64,000 nt of DNA from Pseudoalteromonas lipolytica (GCF_900116435.1 NZ_FPAZ01000005.1:124001-188000); one strand, 5' to 3'. Counted from the stretch's first letter, positions 1 through 10,380 are shown. Translations and numbers: made by a program. Notes: generated from the letters alone by a model not told the origin.

Positions 1-230
1 TATAATGCATTGGTAATGTCGCTATCAATTACCTGTGACATGCCACGGCGCAATTGAAATTCATCGAGGAAAGCTTGATCAACTTTCGCTTCAATATCGA
101 CAACTATTTGATCGATACCCGTTATATAACTACGTTGTAGCCGCTCGGTTGAGTTCAGTTGATTTGTTAGTGGATCTTTGGCTTCCACCGGAAAATAATG
201 TTTATGCCTGCGGCGTCCAGGAAATTTCAT
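1..230 (-). CDS. gsk: Inosine/guanosine kinase, N-terminal part (cut by window start)
   Basis: The minus strand from 230 down to 1 encodes about 76 residues with no stop before the window edge. They begin MKFPGRRRHKHYFP and include GIDQIVVDIEAKVD, closely matching the N-terminus of enterobacterial inosine-guanosine kinase Gsk (MKFPGKRKSKHYFPV... GIDQTLVDIEAKVD). Gsk is a cytoplasmic PfkB-type kinase that phosphorylates inosine and guanosine to IMP and GMP in purine salvage. The ATG is the only start fitting the family N-terminus. No strong Shine-Dalgarno site is visible. The catalytic C-terminal part lies outside the window, so intactness cannot be judged. The gene is divergent from tadA. Confidence 0.9.
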   Translation of the reverse strand, partial: MKFPGRRRHKHYFPVEAKDPLTNQLNSTERLQRSYITGIDQIVVDIEAKVDQAFLDEFQLRRGMSQVIDSDITNAL

Positions 231-320
231 TTGCTACCCGTGTATTGATATCAATTGCAAAGTGTAAATCAACAAATTTACCTAGTTGAATTGCTATTAG
301 CTAAATAAAAAAAGCGCGAG

Positions 321-430
321 ATTATAGCGCAATATAGGTTCATTGAGCCATGATAAAGCCATTAAAATTTACTTTAATTTTTTAGTGTAGTCTTAATTAT
401 CGCCCTTTTTATCGACTAACTAGGTATAAT
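321..430. promoter_or_regulatory. Divergent promoter region between gsk and tadA
   Basis: This AT-rich gap holds two perfect -10 hexamers. TATAAT at 425-430 on the plus strand lies 31 nt before the tadA start, and TATAAT on the minus strand (read as ATTATA at 321-326) faces gsk. No good -35 hexamer is at standard distance from either, so the promoter calls are tentative. Confidence 0.35.
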
Positions 431-457
431 TACAGGCAGTTTACAAGTTTTGTGTGA

Positions 458-958
<501 letters not shown>

Positions 959-976
<18 letters not shown>

Positions 977-1132
977 AGGAGTTTCCTGTGCTTCCATTAA
1001 TTGCATCGCGAATAAACGACGACGCCAAATAACTTTTTTGTGGGTATTACGTAACATAATACGACGGCGAGTCGCTGTCGAATAGATAACATTCCGTTTG
1101 AACTTATGTGTGGTACGTCTTCTTTTTAACAT
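959..1132 (-). CDS. Small, highly basic 57-aa protein of unknown function
   Basis: A 57-codon reading frame with a very good ribosome-binding site (AAGGAG, 6 nt before the ATG at 1132). The product starts MLKRRRTTHKFKRNVIYS. About a third of its first 40 residues are Lys or Arg, including RRRR-like clusters (TRRRIMLR, WRRRLF), and it ends in a neutral tail (EAQETPATPVV). It resembles no family I can name. The composition recalls small ribosomal or nucleic-acid-binding proteins, but it is not L34, L36, bS21 or bS22 by sequence. The gene converges on tadA with zero spacing. I am fairly sure it is expressed, and its function is unknown. Confidence 0.75.
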
Positions 1133-1235
1133 GTGTGCTCCTTAAGTGAGAGTAAAGCATGACATTGTCCATTCCATCAATACTAGAAGATAATGATCAT
1201 TTGATGACAAGTAAACAGGTTTCTCTGGCTTTAGG

Positions 1236-2699
1236 CTAGTTGTTATCTGGCTTTTGCTGTTCAGAGCTGGTTTGTTGTTGAGTGTCAGCTGGTTGAGCCG
1301 TATTTTCATCTAACTCAGGCGAAATGACGGGTTTTTCTTCGGTGCTTGGATTAGCAATCGCATCATTTTCATCCAACCAAACCAAAGCATCGTAGTAACG
1401 GCGAATATTATCAACATACTTCACGGCAACATCGCCACGCGCGTAACCGTATTTAGTTTGACGATAATAACGCTTTTTAATGAGCAGCGGTAAGCGTTTT
1501 TTTACATCAGCCCATTTATCAGGGCTCGCGCCTTCTTGTTCTGTGATAATTCTCGCATCATTTACATGCCCCCACCCGACATTGTAAGAGGCTAATGCAA
1601 ACCAAGTACGATCAGGCTGTGGGATACGTTCTGGGATCCATGAAATGAGTTGAGCTAAATATTCGGCGCCCCCTTTGATGTTTTGCTCTGGGGCCAAGCG
1701 ATTTGTTACACCCACTTGTTTCGCAGTCGCTTGTGTAAGCATCATGATACCACGCACTCCGGTGGGCGATTTTGCTTTAGGGTTCCACATCGATTCTTGG
1801 TAACTGAGGGCTGCTAACAAGCGCCAATCAATATTGCCTGCATACTGCTCAAACCACGGTTGGTATTTGGGTAAGGTTTCTTTTATGGCCTCAATATATG
1901 CCAGTGTATTCACATAATTGAACTGCCTTACATGGCCAAAATACTTTTCTTCGAGGACGTATAACTGATTATTTTGTTTTACCTCGCCGAAAAAAGGCAC
2001 CATCAAAGCGTATAAAGAATCATCACCATCTTTTCTGAGTAGCCAAGCTATTGGGTCATTTCTTGTTACTGAAAAGCCAATACTCAAATTAGGGTGATAG
2101 CGTCTAAACAACGATAACGTGTGTGAATCAGCCAGCGTGTAATCTATTTCATTATCAATCACCGCCTGTAGTAGCTCTTCCTCATCCATGTCTTCTGTTT
2201 CGTGCCAAGTTAGATTGGGATGAAGTTGCTTTAGCTGTTGCAGCGCTAAGGAATGGCTGCTTTTAGCGAGTACGGTTAGGTTACCTGTTAAATCTGCAAA
2301 CTCACGAGGACGAACATGCCCTTGTTTATAAACAAGCTTTTGACTAATTGTGCGGTAAGTCGGGCCGAATCGGTAGTGCTGCGCGCGAATTGTATTGTAG
2401 GTAAGACCCGATGCAATCACATCTAAATCGCCACTTTCGAGGCGAGCAAACATGTCGGATAAATTAAAAAATGGCACCATTTCAAGCTCAACACCAACGT
2501 AGTCAGCAAACTCTTGCGCCAATTCATATTCAAAACCTTGTACGCCTTGAGGGGCTTGGTAATAATTACTCGCACCCGCTAATGTGCCAATTCTAATTTT
2601 ATTTTGTGCTTTGATTTGCGCTAATTGCGATGGTTGCTGTTGCATATCACACGCGCACAACATGAGCACTAGGCTAAAAATAGCGAGTAACTTTTGCAT
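1236..2699 (-). CDS. mltF: Membrane-bound lytic murein transglycosylase F
   Basis: Outer-membrane lipoprotein that cleaves peptidoglycan glycan strands to form 1,6-anhydromuramyl ends. The 487-aa protein begins with a lipoprotein signal (hydrophobic segment ending LMLCAC). It then has a periplasmic solute-binding family 3 domain (about residues 30-265) and a C-terminal SLT domain (about 285-440). The catalytic Glu is in ALSYQESMWNP, with the GVRGIMMLT motif behind it. The last 40 residues are Pro/Glu/Gln-rich and probably disordered. Length and domain order match E. coli MltF. The gene is divergent from purL across a repeat-rich gap. Confidence 0.95.
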   Translation of the reverse strand: MQKLLAIFSLVLMLCACDMQQQPSQLAQIKAQNKIRIGTLAGASNYYQAPQGVQGFEYELAQEFADYVGVELEMVPFFNLSDMFARLESGDLDVIASGLTYNTIRAQHYRFGPTYRTISQKLVYKQGHVRPREFADLTGNLTVLAKSSHSLALQQLKQLHPNLTWHETEDMDEEELLQAVIDNEIDYTLADSHTLSLFRRYHPNLSIGFSVTRNDPIAWLLRKDGDDSLYALMVPFFGEVKQNNQLYVLEEKYFGHVRQFNYVNTLAYIEAIKETLPKYQPWFEQYAGNIDWRLLAALSYQESMWNPKAKSPTGVRGIMMLTQATAKQVGVTNRLAPEQNIKGGAEYLAQLISWIPERIPQPDRTWFALASYNVGWGHVNDARIITEQEGASPDKWADVKKRLPLLIKKRYYRQTKYGYARGDVAVKYVDNIRRYYDALVWLDENDAIANPSTEEKPVISPELDENTAQPADTQQQTSSEQQKPDNN

Positions 2700-2909
2700 A
2701 AAAAATAAATGCCCCTTAATACATTACTTTACCGTTATAGCAAAACTTCGTTGCTGCGTCACTTGGCGAATAGTACTAACAAAAATTATGAGCGACCTTA
2801 TCGTTATTTTATCAACTATAACAAGGGTCTGTATTATAACGACTGGTGAGCCTATCAACGTGAAGTTTTATAACAGCTTTCATTGTGTTTTATTCCAACT
2901 GAAACTCGC

Positions 2910-3019
2910 ATTTATACGGTGTAATTGATTTTAATAAGGGGGTGACTATTCTTTGCAATCAATACCTTGCCTAAATCGCGTTTAATTCCAACTGAAACTC
3001 GCATTTCGAGGTGGCTGGG
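2910..3019. repeat. 110-bp direct repeat, copy A
   Basis: Nearly identical to 3173-3283, with about three substitutions and a one-base length difference. Both copies contain the same AAGGGGGTGAC core, the CAATCAATACCTTGCC segment and the ATTCCAACTGAAACTCGC motif, and end in GAGGTGG. Noncoding. Confidence 0.9.
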
Positions 3020-3022
3020 ATG

Positions 3023-3287
3023 TATACCCAAACCACCTCAAAATACAGAATTCAGCGTTTCACAGGTGCTGAATATCAAGGCGTTGCTTTGCAACAAGGG
3101 TACTCCCTTGTAAAAAGCAACAACGCCGAGAGTCAGTTTTTGTGGAACGCCCTGCGGGTTGGTTTAAACGCGATTTATACGGCGTAATTGATTTTAATAA
3201 GGGGGTGACCATTCTTTGCAATCAATACCTTGCCTAAATCGCGTTTAATTCCAACTGAAACTCGCATTTTGAGGTGGTTTGGGTATA
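3023..3287. repeat. 265-bp MITE-like element with perfect 22-bp terminal inverted repeats
   Basis: The ends are exact inverted repeats: 3023-3044 starts TATACCCAAACCACCTC, and 3266-3287 is its reverse complement. Inside is a long hairpin at about 3080-3127 (GGCGTTGCTTT against AAAGCAAC-ACGCC, with inner AAGGG/CCCTT) and direct-repeat copy B. There is no reading frame. I infer a non-autonomous mobile or REP-type element typical of intergenic regions in this genus. No transposase or target duplication could be identified. Confidence 0.7.
3173..3283. repeat. 110-bp direct repeat, copy B
   Basis: Second copy of the unit at 2910-3019. It forms the right half of the 265-bp inverted-repeat element. 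Confidence 0.9.
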
Positions 3288-3291
3288 TAAT
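3286..3291 (+). promoter_or_regulatory. Candidate purL -10 hexamer straddling the repeat end
   Basis: A perfect TATAAT whose first two bases are the last two bases of the inverted-repeat element. It lies 35 nt before the purL start. No convincing -35 hexamer is at 16-18 nt (3262-3268 reads CGCAT-like sequence). Confidence 0.4.
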
Positions 3292-3326
3292 ACGCGCCTA
3301 AAATATCGTTCAATCCCTAACCCCGG

Positions 3327-6300
3327 ATGAAAATACCTATGTTGATCCTTCGTGGTGCACCAGCACTTTCCGATTTTAGAGTTCAGAAAATTTTAGCGCG
3401 TTGCCAACAGGCGCAACTTCCAGTCACCAATGTTTATGCAGAGTTCATGCATTTTGCTGATCTTACTGCTGAGCTTTCAGCTGATGAGCACACTAAACTG
3501 GAGAAGCTTCTTACTTATGGTCCAACTATTGCCGAGCATACACCAGCAGGGTCGTTAATTCTTGTAACGCCGCGTCCTGGTACTATTTCGCCTTGGGCAT
3601 CTAAAGCAACTGACATTGCACACAACTGTGGTTTGAGCCAAGTTCACCGTGTAGAACGTGGTATTGCATATTATGTTGAAGGTCAGTTAAGTGCTGAGCA
3701 GCTTGCAGACGTTGCTGCGTTATTGCATGACCGTATGACAGAAGCAACACACGCTGAGATGGCTGATGCTGCTAAGCTGTTCCGTCATGATGAACCACGT
3801 CCTATGTCATCAGTTGACATTTTAGGTGGTGGCCGTGAAGCGCTTGCGACAGCTAATGTTGAGCAAGGTTTTGCACTTGCTGATGACGAAATTGATTACC
3901 TGGTAGAAAACTTCCAAAAGTTAGGGCGTAATCCGAACGACATCGAATTATTTATGTTTGCACAAGCAAACTCTGAGCATTGTCGTCATAAAATCTTTAA
4001 TGCAGATTGGACAATTGATGGCATCGAACAGCCAAAATCATTGTTCAAAATGATCAAGAACACTTACGAGCAAAACCCTGAAAACGTGTTATCAGCTTAT
4101 AAAGATAACGCTGCGGTAATGAAAGGCTCGGTAGCAGGTCGCTTCTTCCCTAATAACGAGGGTGAGTACGCGTACCATCAAGAAAACATCGAAATCTTGA
4201 TGAAAGTTGAAACTCATAACCACCCAACAGCTATTGCACCATTCTCAGGTGCATCAACAGGCTCTGGTGGTGAAATTCGTGATGAGGGTGCAACAGGCCG
4301 CGGCTCTAAACCTAAAGCGGGCTTAGTTGGCTTTACGGTATCTAACTTACGTATTCCTGGTTATGAGCAACCGTGGGAAACTGATTTCGGCAAACCAGGT
4401 CGTATCGTTACTGCACTAGATATCATGACAGAAGGTCCATTAGGTGGCGCGGCATTTAACAACGAATTTGGTCGTCCTAATCTACTTGGTTATTTCCGTA
4501 CATACGAAGAAAAAGTATCAAGCCATAATGGTGAAGAAGTACGTGGTTACCACAAACCAATTATGCTTGCCGGTGGTTTAGGTAATATCCGTTCTGAGCA
4601 TGTTCAAAAAGGTGAAATCCCAGTTGGTGCAAAACTTATTGCACTAGGTGGTCCTGCGATGAACATCGGTCTAGGTGGTGGTGCTGCGTCAAGTATGACA
4701 TCTGGCCAATCGAATGAAGATCTTGATTTTGCCTCTGTTCAACGTGAAAACCCTGAAATGGAGCGCCGTTGTCAGGAAGTTATCGACAAATGTTGGCAAT
4801 TAGGTGATGCAAACCCAATCGCTTTCATTCACGATGTGGGTGCGGGTGGTTTATCAAACGCATTCCCTGAGCTAGTAGACGACGGTGGCCGTGGTGGTAA
4901 ATTCCAACTACGTGATATCCCGAACGATGAGCCGGGTATGGCACCACACGAAATTTGGTGTAACGAATCACAAGAACGCTATGTACTTGCTGTTGCGCCA
5001 GAAGATTTCCCACGTTTCGAGGCAATTTGTAAACGTGAACGTGCAGAATTCGCAGTGATTGGTGAAGCCACTGAAGAGCGTCACTTAACGGTTGAAGACA
5101 GCCACTTTGGTAATAATCCTGTAGACCTTCCTCTTGATGTATTACTTGGTAAAGCACCAAAAATGCACCGCGAAGTTGAGTCTAAAAAAGCACAGTCGCA
5201 GCCATTAGATGTCACGGCAATTGATGCAGCTGATGCAGCACAGCGCTTATTACGCTTACCAACGATTGCAGAAAAAACTTTCTTAATCACCATTGGTGAC
5301 CGTACGGTAACGGGCTTAGTTGCACGTGACCAAATGGTCGGTCCTTGGCAGGTGCCAGTTGCAAACTGTGCGGTAACAGCTGCGACGTATGATACTTACC
5401 ACGGTGAAGCAATGTCATTGGGTGAACGCACGCCAGCTGCACTTCTAAACTATGGTGCGTCTGCACGTTTAGCGGTGGCTGAGTCATTAACGAACATTGC
5501 ATGTGCTAACATCGGTGGCCTTGAAAATATCAAGCTATCTGCAAACTGGATGGCAGCAGCGGGTCACCCAGGTGAAGATGCGGGTCTTTACGAAGCGGTT
5601 AAAGCGGTAGGTGAAGAGTTGTGTCCGGCACTTGGTTTAACGATCCCTGTGGGTAAAGACTCAATGTCGATGAAGACACAGTGGGATGAAAACGGTGAAC
5701 AAAAATCAGTAACAGCTCCATTATCACTGATCATCACTGCATTCGGTCGCGTTGAAGACGTACGTAAAACAGTAACGCCACAGCTTCGCACTGATAAAGG
5801 TGAGTCATCGTTATTATTAGTCGATTTAGGTGCGGGTCAAAACCGACTGGGCGCATCAAGCCTTGCGCAGGTTTACAAGCAATTAGGTGATGTAACCCCA
5901 GACGTTGATAACCCTGCGTTATTAAAAGGTTTCTATGAAGCGATGCAAGCTCTTGTTGCTGATAACAAGTTACTTGCATACCACGACCGTTCTGATGGTG
6001 GTTTATTTACCACAATCGCTGAAATGGCTTTTGCTGGCCACACAGGCGTAACGGTTGACCTTGCTGGCTTAACGGGGTCAGACATCGAAGCACTTTATAA
6101 CGAAGAGCTCGGTGCAGTAATTCAAGTTGCTAACGCAGATTTAGACGCAGTTAAAGCGGTACTTGCTGATCACGGCTTAGCGGCTATCAGCCATGAAATT
6201 GGTGCATTAAATGCCGATGACCGTGTGGTATTTACTCGCGGTGATGCAGTCGTGCTTAATCACACACGCACAGAGCTTCGTACAATTTGGGCAGAAACAA

Positions 6301-7223
6301 CTTACCAAATGCAAGCACGTCGTGATAACCCTGAGTGTGCTAAGCAAGAGTTTGATGCAAAATTTGATGCCAAAGACCCAGGTCTGAACGTTAAATTAAA
6401 CTTCGACTTAAACGAAGACGTCGCTGCACCTTACATTGCAACAGGTGCAAAACCGAAAATGGCTATCTTACGTGAGCAAGGTGTTAACTCTCACTTAGAA
6501 ATGGCTGCGGCATTTAACCGCGCAGGTTTTGCAGCGGTAGACGTACACATGAGCGACATTCTTGAAGGTCGTTTAACACTTGAGCAGTTTAAAGGCTTAG
6601 TGGCATGTGGTGGTTTCTCTTACGGTGACGTATTGGGTGCGGGTGAAGGTTGGGCTAAGTCAATCTTATTTAACGAGATGGCTCGCGAGCAGTTCCAAAG
6701 CTTCTTCCACCGCGAAGATACATTCAGCTTAGGTGTGTGTAATGGCTGTCAAATGCTTTCAACATTGAAAGAGTTGATCCCCGGCACAGAGCACTGGCCA
6801 CGTTTTGTAACCAATAAGTCAGAGCGTTTTGAAGCACGTTTTAGCCTTGTAGAAGTACAAGAAAACCCATCGGTATTCTTTAATGGTATGGCGGGTTCTC
6901 GTATGCCAATCGCTGTTTCTCACGGTGAAGGTCATGCTGAGTTTGCTAACAGCGATGCAGTAAAAGCCGCGCTTGAGTCAGGCACTGTGGCTGTGAAGTT
7001 TGTTGATAACTACGGTAACCCAACAACGCAATACCCAGCTAACCCGAACGGTTCGCCAGAGGGTATCACAGGTATTACGTCTACAGATGGCCGTGCAACG
7101 GTTATGATGCCTCACCCTGAGCGTGTATTCCGTACAGTAGCGAACTCATGGCACCCTGATGAGTGGACAGAAGACAGCCCGTGGATGCGTATGTTCCGCA
7201 ACGCACGCAAAAACGTGGGGTAG
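3327..7223 (+). CDS. purL: Phosphoribosylformylglycinamidine synthase (FGAM synthase, large gamma-type)
   Basis: Fourth step of de novo purine synthesis: FGAR + Gln + ATP to FGAM. The 1298-aa chain is the single-polypeptide gammaproteobacterial form (E. coli 1295 aa). It has an N-terminal PurS-like domain, a linker, two AIRS-type ATP-binding/synthase halves ([33 protein letters not shown]), and a C-terminal glutaminase with Cys in LGVCNGCQM and His/Glu near [10 protein letters not shown]. The start may be ATG 3327 or ATG 3339. The second gives the N-terminus MLILRGAP, closer to E. coli. A strong terminator follows. No PurR-type operator was seen. Confidence 0.98.
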   Translation: MKIPMLILRGAPALSDFRVQKILARCQQAQLPVTNVYAEFMHFADLTAELSADEHTKLEKLLTYGPTIAEHTPAGSLILVTPRPGTISPWASKATDIAHNCGLSQVHRVERGIAYYVEGQLSAEQLADVAALLHDRMTEATHAEMADAAKLFRHDEPRPMSSVDILGGGREALATANVEQGFALADDEIDYLVENFQKLGRNPNDIELFMFAQANSEHCRHKIFNADWTIDGIEQPKSLFKMIKNTYEQNPENVLSAYKDNAAVMKGSVAGRFFPNNEGEYAYHQENIEILMKVETHNHPTAIAPFSGASTGSGGEIRDEGATGRGSKPKAGLVGFTVSNLRIPGYEQPWETDFGKPGRIVTALDIMTEGPLGGAAFNNEFGRPNLLGYFRTYEEKVSSHNGEEVRGYHKPIMLAGGLGNIRSEHVQKGEIPVGAKLIALGGPAMNIGLGGGAASSMTSGQSNEDLDFASVQRENPEMERRCQEVIDKCWQLGDANPIAFIHDVGAGGLSNAFPELVDDGGRGGKFQLRDIPNDEPGMAPHEIWCNESQERYVLAVAPEDFPRFEAICKRERAEFAVIGEATEERHLTVEDSHFGNNPVDLPLDVLLGKAPKMHREVESKKAQSQPLDVTAIDAADAAQRLLRLPTIAEKTFLITIGDRTVTGLVARDQMVGPWQVPVANCAVTAATYDTYHGEAMSLGERTPAALLNYGASARLAVAESLTNIACANIGGLENIKLSANWMAAAGHPGEDAGLYEAVKAVGEELCPALGLTIPVGKDSMSMKTQWDENGEQKSVTAPLSLIITAFGRVEDVRKTVTPQLRTDKGESSLLLVDLGAGQNRLGASSLAQVYKQLGDVTPDVDNPALLKGFYEAMQALVADNKLLAYHDRSDGGLFTTIAEMAFAGHTGVTVDLAGLTGSDIEALYNEELGAVIQVANADLDAVKAVLADHGLAAISHEIGALNADDRVVFTRGDAVVLNHTRTELRTIWAETTYQMQARRDNPECAKQEFDAKFDAKDPGLNVKLNFDLNEDVAAPYIATGAKPKMAILREQGVNSHLEMAAAFNRAGFAAVDVHMSDILEGRLTLEQFKGLVACGGFSYGDVLGAGEGWAKSILFNEMAREQFQSFFHREDTFSLGVCNGCQMLSTLKELIPGTEHWPRFVTNKSERFEARFSLVEVQENPSVFFNGMAGSRMPIAVSHGEGHAEFANSDAVKAALESGTVAVKFVDNYGNPTTQYPANPNGSPEGITGITSTDGRATVMMPHPERVFRTVANSWHPDEWTEDSPWMRMFRNARKNVG

Positions 7224-7265
7224 AGTTTAAGTAATCTACTTAGGTTCATATAAACCGGTTAAACT

Positions 7266-7297
7266 AAAAAGGCTGCACTATTAAGTGCAGCCTTTTT
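7266..7297 (+). terminator. Rho-independent terminator of purL
   Basis: GGCTGCACT (7271-7279) and AGTGCAGCC (7284-7292) form a 9-bp GC-rich stem with a 4-nt loop. It is preceded by A5 and followed by T5. Confidence 0.92.
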
Positions 7298-7311
7298 GTT
7301 TATAATGGGTT

Positions 7312-7346
7312 GAGAAGCGAGAAGCGAGAAGCGAGAAGCGAGAAGC
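7312..7346. repeat. Five perfect tandem copies of the heptamer GAGAAGC
   Basis: Copies start at 7312, 7319, 7326, 7333 and 7340, followed by a degenerate GAGAGC. The array ends 24 nt before the ydbH start codon and 12 nt before its ribosome-binding site, so it lies in the promoter or leader. Slipped-strand copy-number change is plausible but cannot be seen from one sequence. Confidence 0.95.
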
Positions 7347-7370
7347 GAGAGCAAAGGCAAGGAGAGTTTT

Positions 7371-9848
7371 TTGAAGTTTAAACGTGCTATTACAGGCTTG
7401 TTAGGTTTAGTGCTCGGGGTTTTTCTGCTTGCCTATATTTTTAGATTACCACTGACCTCATGGTACTTAACGCCTGTGCTGAGTGCTAATGGCATTGAGC
7501 TGCATTGTATTGATTGGTCACTAACAAGAAAGCTTGATTTAAAGGTCGAAAAGCTGTGTTTGAGTTATCAAGGTCAGCAATTAGAAGTTGCGGGTATACG
7601 TGCTAATAAGCAGCAAATTATAATTTCTCGTGCCAACCTTACGATCAATAGCCCCTTATCAAAAAGCGACAATCAGCGCACAGAATTAAAAAAACTTGCT
7701 TTAGACCTTCCAAAGCAAAGACCGCTTATAAATATTGAGCAGCTTGATATTTCGTCGGGTTTTAGCGCCGAGCCGGTTAGAGTCACCGTGCAAGAAAATC
7801 GCTTAAATCACTTTACAGTCAGCCGCGATATTAATGCGGATGTCACGGTTACTGGTGGTGAGATAGTCGCCAATATAATGCTTAATGATGAACTTGCCGG
7901 AAGGTTTATTGCGCTGCCAAAAAATGTCCATTTTTCGACTGACTTACAGATTAAGTTCGATGGCATAACACTCAATGTGGCCAGCTCAGTTACTGCCGAT
8001 TATCAACATGAACATCAGTATCAGCAAAATAAGCAAAGCATTGAACACTGTGATTTTAGCGCACAGAGCCGTGGCCAAGTAACGGCTGAATTTCAGCTCA
8101 ATCAACAACAGCTCACTGCTGATTTGAGTGGTTTAAAGAGTCAAGTCGTTGTTTCACCTATTTGTTTAGATAAAATCGAACAGCAGCAATACCAAGAGTT
8201 TGCACGAGCACACACCCCCCTTACTTGGCATGTGCAGTTTACACAACCCATTGCGCTGCAACAAAAGCAGCTTTCTTTACCCGAGTTGGAACTGACTTCG
8301 AGTAATAAACAAGGCCAATTGGTGTTTAAAAATACCCAATTAGCGCTAGATGCTCCCCTTAAAACGCTTTACTCACACGCTGTAGTAAATTTCACCAGTG
8401 ACGAGATAGATAAGCTAATGTTGAAGGCTCGTATTGAAGCAGGGCGCGTTAACTCTGAATTTCAACTTTCAATGGCATCACTGCCTGATTTTATTGATGT
8501 ACTAGCGGATGGCGTGAGTATCAAAGGTGAAGTAGAGCTTGAGAATATACTTACTCGTCCTATAGCGGGTAATCTCAATGCTGATATATCCGTTAAAAGA
8601 GCTCAAGTTTTTGATGCGAAAGTGACTGATTTAAAAACTAAAATAAACGTGCATCTCAGTGATTCACAGAACGTAACAGCGAAACTCAATAGTGCAATAA
8701 AGTCAGCGACCTATAAAAATATGCAGATGTCGGGACTAACAAATGAGCTCACAGTGAAGAGTGATTTAAGTGTGGGAGAGTTATTTGCTGATATTAGTGC
8801 GGCCAGTAAATTAGCTAAGCTAGTGACTCCTAAACTGACATTAACGAATTTGTCTGTGGTGTCAAATGCAACCCAAAGTCGCGCATTACAGGCAACGCAC
8901 CATGTTTTTGTCGACGGTATTGAAGCGCTGATAACACATCATATGTCTAAGGTTGCTCATCCATTTGAGTTGGTGATACCTGAACAAGCTATGTCAAAAC
9001 TCAACCCTATTTTAAAGCAGTTTGAGCCATTAGCGACGTTAACCGATGGCGTTATCTCGGGCCTTATAAAAGGTGACGTAAACTTACTGCAGGCAAGCGG
9101 GGATATTCGCATTGCTAAGCTCAGTGCGCTTTATAATGATTATCTCGCTAATGACTTTAACGCTCAGGTGAAGGCGGAGTTTAGTTCAGGTCAGCTTAAT
9201 ATTGCCCCAACTAAATTTACACTTAATGAACTGCGTGCAGGTGCTGTGGTTACAAAATTACAAGGCCTATTACAGGTTGACGCAAATCATCCATGTACAT
9301 CAAATGTCACTGGTCTTGTGATGGGGGGAGCATTTGTTGTGAATGAATTTTGCCCGCTTGCAACAAGCCAAACTGCAATGATTAAGTTCGAAAACATCGA
9401 CGCCAGCAAGTTGGTAACGCTGGATGCGGAGTCAGGTATTAGTTTATCTGGGCGCTTAGCAGGGACCTTGCCTGTCATTATAAATGAGCAGGGCATTGCC
9501 GTTAAGCAAGGGCAACTGGTTAATCAAGGCGATGGTAAATTATTGATTACTAACAATGCAGGTTTTGAAGCGGTAAAAGCACAGCAACAAGAACTAAGTA
9601 CCACGCTTAGCTTGTTAGAGAATTTAGATATTAAACAATTAAAAAGCAGTGTTGATCTTAAACCGGATGGGTGGCTGCACTTAGGTGTTAACTTACAAGG
9701 CTTTAATGAAAAACAGCAGCAAGCCGTTAATTTTAACTATAATCACGAGGAAAATGTGTTTACGTTATTAAGAGCACTGCGTTTAAGTGATGAGATTACT
9801 CAAAAGGTTGAGAAAGAGTATGCAAAAAAAGGAAGCAATAATGGCTAA
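7371..9848 (+). CDS. ydbH: YdbH-like AsmA-related envelope protein (lipid transport family)
   Basis: The 825-aa protein has an N-terminal membrane anchor (about residues 7-27) and a very long beta-rich periplasmic region typical of the AsmA/TamB-like DUF748/YdbH group. In E. coli, YdbH works with TamB and YhdP in phospholipid transfer to the outer membrane, with lipoprotein YnbE as its outer-membrane partner. Here ynbE and ydbL follow directly, as in E. coli. The start is TTG at 7371 with AAGGAG 6 nt upstream, and no better ATG lies near. Overall identity to E. coli appears low, so the call rests on architecture and operon context. Confidence 0.85.
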   Translation: MKFKRAITGLLGLVLGVFLLAYIFRLPLTSWYLTPVLSANGIELHCIDWSLTRKLDLKVEKLCLSYQGQQLEVAGIRANKQQIIISRANLTINSPLSKSDNQRTELKKLALDLPKQRPLINIEQLDISSGFSAEPVRVTVQENRLNHFTVSRDINADVTVTGGEIVANIMLNDELAGRFIALPKNVHFSTDLQIKFDGITLNVASSVTADYQHEHQYQQNKQSIEHCDFSAQSRGQVTAEFQLNQQQLTADLSGLKSQVVVSPICLDKIEQQQYQEFARAHTPLTWHVQFTQPIALQQKQLSLPELELTSSNKQGQLVFKNTQLALDAPLKTLYSHAVVNFTSDEIDKLMLKARIEAGRVNSEFQLSMASLPDFIDVLADGVSIKGEVELENILTRPIAGNLNADISVKRAQVFDAKVTDLKTKINVHLSDSQNVTAKLNSAIKSATYKNMQMSGLTNELTVKSDLSVGELFADISAASKLAKLVTPKLTLTNLSVVSNATQSRALQATHHVFVDGIEALITHHMSKVAHPFELVIPEQAMSKLNPILKQFEPLATLTDGVISGLIKGDVNLLQASGDIRIAKLSALYNDYLANDFNAQVKAEFSSGQLNIAPTKFTLNELRAGAVVTKLQGLLQVDANHPCTSNVTGLVMGGAFVVNEFCPLATSQTAMIKFENIDASKLVTLDAESGISLSGRLAGTLPVIINEQGIAVKQGQLVNQGDGKLLITNNAGFEAVKAQQQELSTTLSLLENLDIKQLKSSVDLKPDGWLHLGVNLQGFNEKQQQAVNFNYNHEENVFTLLRALRLSDEITQKVEKEYAKKGSNNG

Positions 9849-10023
9849 ATGGTTAGTAATGCTAACAGCCGTCGGTTTGTTAAGTGCTTGCACACACCGC
9901 GTTGAGGTAGCAGCAAAAGAACCTATTACAATCAACTTAAATGTGAAAGTTGATCACGAAATCCGCGTTAAAGTGGATAAAGAACTCGACACGTTATTCA
10001 GTGACGACAGCGAATTATTCTAA
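9841..10023 (+). CDS. ynbE: YnbE family lipoprotein
   Basis: A 60-aa lipoprotein: the signal segment ends LLSAC, and the body contains KEPITINLNVKVDHEIRVK, very close to E. coli YnbE (KEPITINMNVKIEHEI). In E. coli it bridges YdbH to the outer membrane. A longer frame begins at 9787, but the ATG at 9841 puts the lipobox at the right distance and overlaps the end of ydbH by 8 nt, suggesting translational coupling. Confidence 0.92.
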   Translation: MAKWLVMLTAVGLLSACTHRVEVAAKEPITINLNVKVDHEIRVKVDKELDTLFSDDSELF

Positions 10024-10032
10024 GGAGCAAAC

Positions 10033-10368
10033 ATGCGTAAATTCCAACTTAAAAAATTGAATGTGATCACTTTAATCAGTGCTGTTTGTTTATCATTTTC
10101 TGCTTGGGCTATTAGCCTAGATGAGGCTAAAAACCAAGGATTAGTGGGTGAAGATAGCTCTGGTTATCTCGGATTAGTCGTCAATAACAGTGAAGCGAAA
10201 GCCGTGGTTGATGAAATCAATGCGAAGCGTAAAGAGCAATACTTGAAACTTGCCAAAAAGAACAATTTATCTTTAGCGCAAGTAGAGGCATTGGCGGCCG
10301 CGAAAACTATCGAAAAAACAAAACCTGGTCACTATATTGAAGTGAATGGTCAATGGGTAAAAAAATAA
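10033..10368 (+). CDS. ydbL: YdbL family protein (DUF1318)
   Basis: A 111-aa exported protein with a signal peptide ending near AWA (about residue 26). The conserved DUF1318 body is SLDEAKNQGLVGEDSSGYLG, with the C-terminal half Lys/Ala-rich and ending PGHYIEVNGQWVKK. In E. coli, ydbL is the third gene of ydbH-ynbE-ydbL and modulates the YdbH-YnbE complex. The ATG follows ynbE by 9 nt with AAGGAG in front. Confidence 0.92.
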   Translation: MRKFQLKKLNVITLISAVCLSFSAWAISLDEAKNQGLVGEDSSGYLGLVVNNSEAKAVVDEINAKRKEQYLKLAKKNNLSLAQVEALAAAKTIEKTKPGHYIEVNGQWVKK

Positions 10369-10380
10369 CCTATTAAAGGT

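Larger units (their letters stand above)
2700..3326. other. 627-bp mltF-purL intergenic region filled with repeats
   Basis: No credible gene is seen here. A reading frame at 2584-2928 starts inside mltF antisense and has no family resemblance. The right two thirds consist of the repeats listed separately: three copies of a 21-bp motif beginning ATTCCAACTGAAACTCGC (at 2892, 2985 and 3249), a 110-bp direct duplication, and an element with terminal inverted repeats. Confidence 0.7.

Noticed and set aside
35..289. 84-aa plus-strand frame at the window start
   Set aside because: It is antisense to the clear N-terminus of gsk on the minus strand and has no family resemblance.
2584..2928. 114-aa plus-strand frame over the mltF start and repeats
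   Set aside because: Starts antisense within mltF and runs into repeat DNA. Cys-rich, low-complexity translation, no ribosome-binding site.
2880..3300. CRISPR array
   Set aside because: Repeats of 21 and 110 bp are not regularly spaced, there are no unique spacers of constant length, and no cas genes are present.
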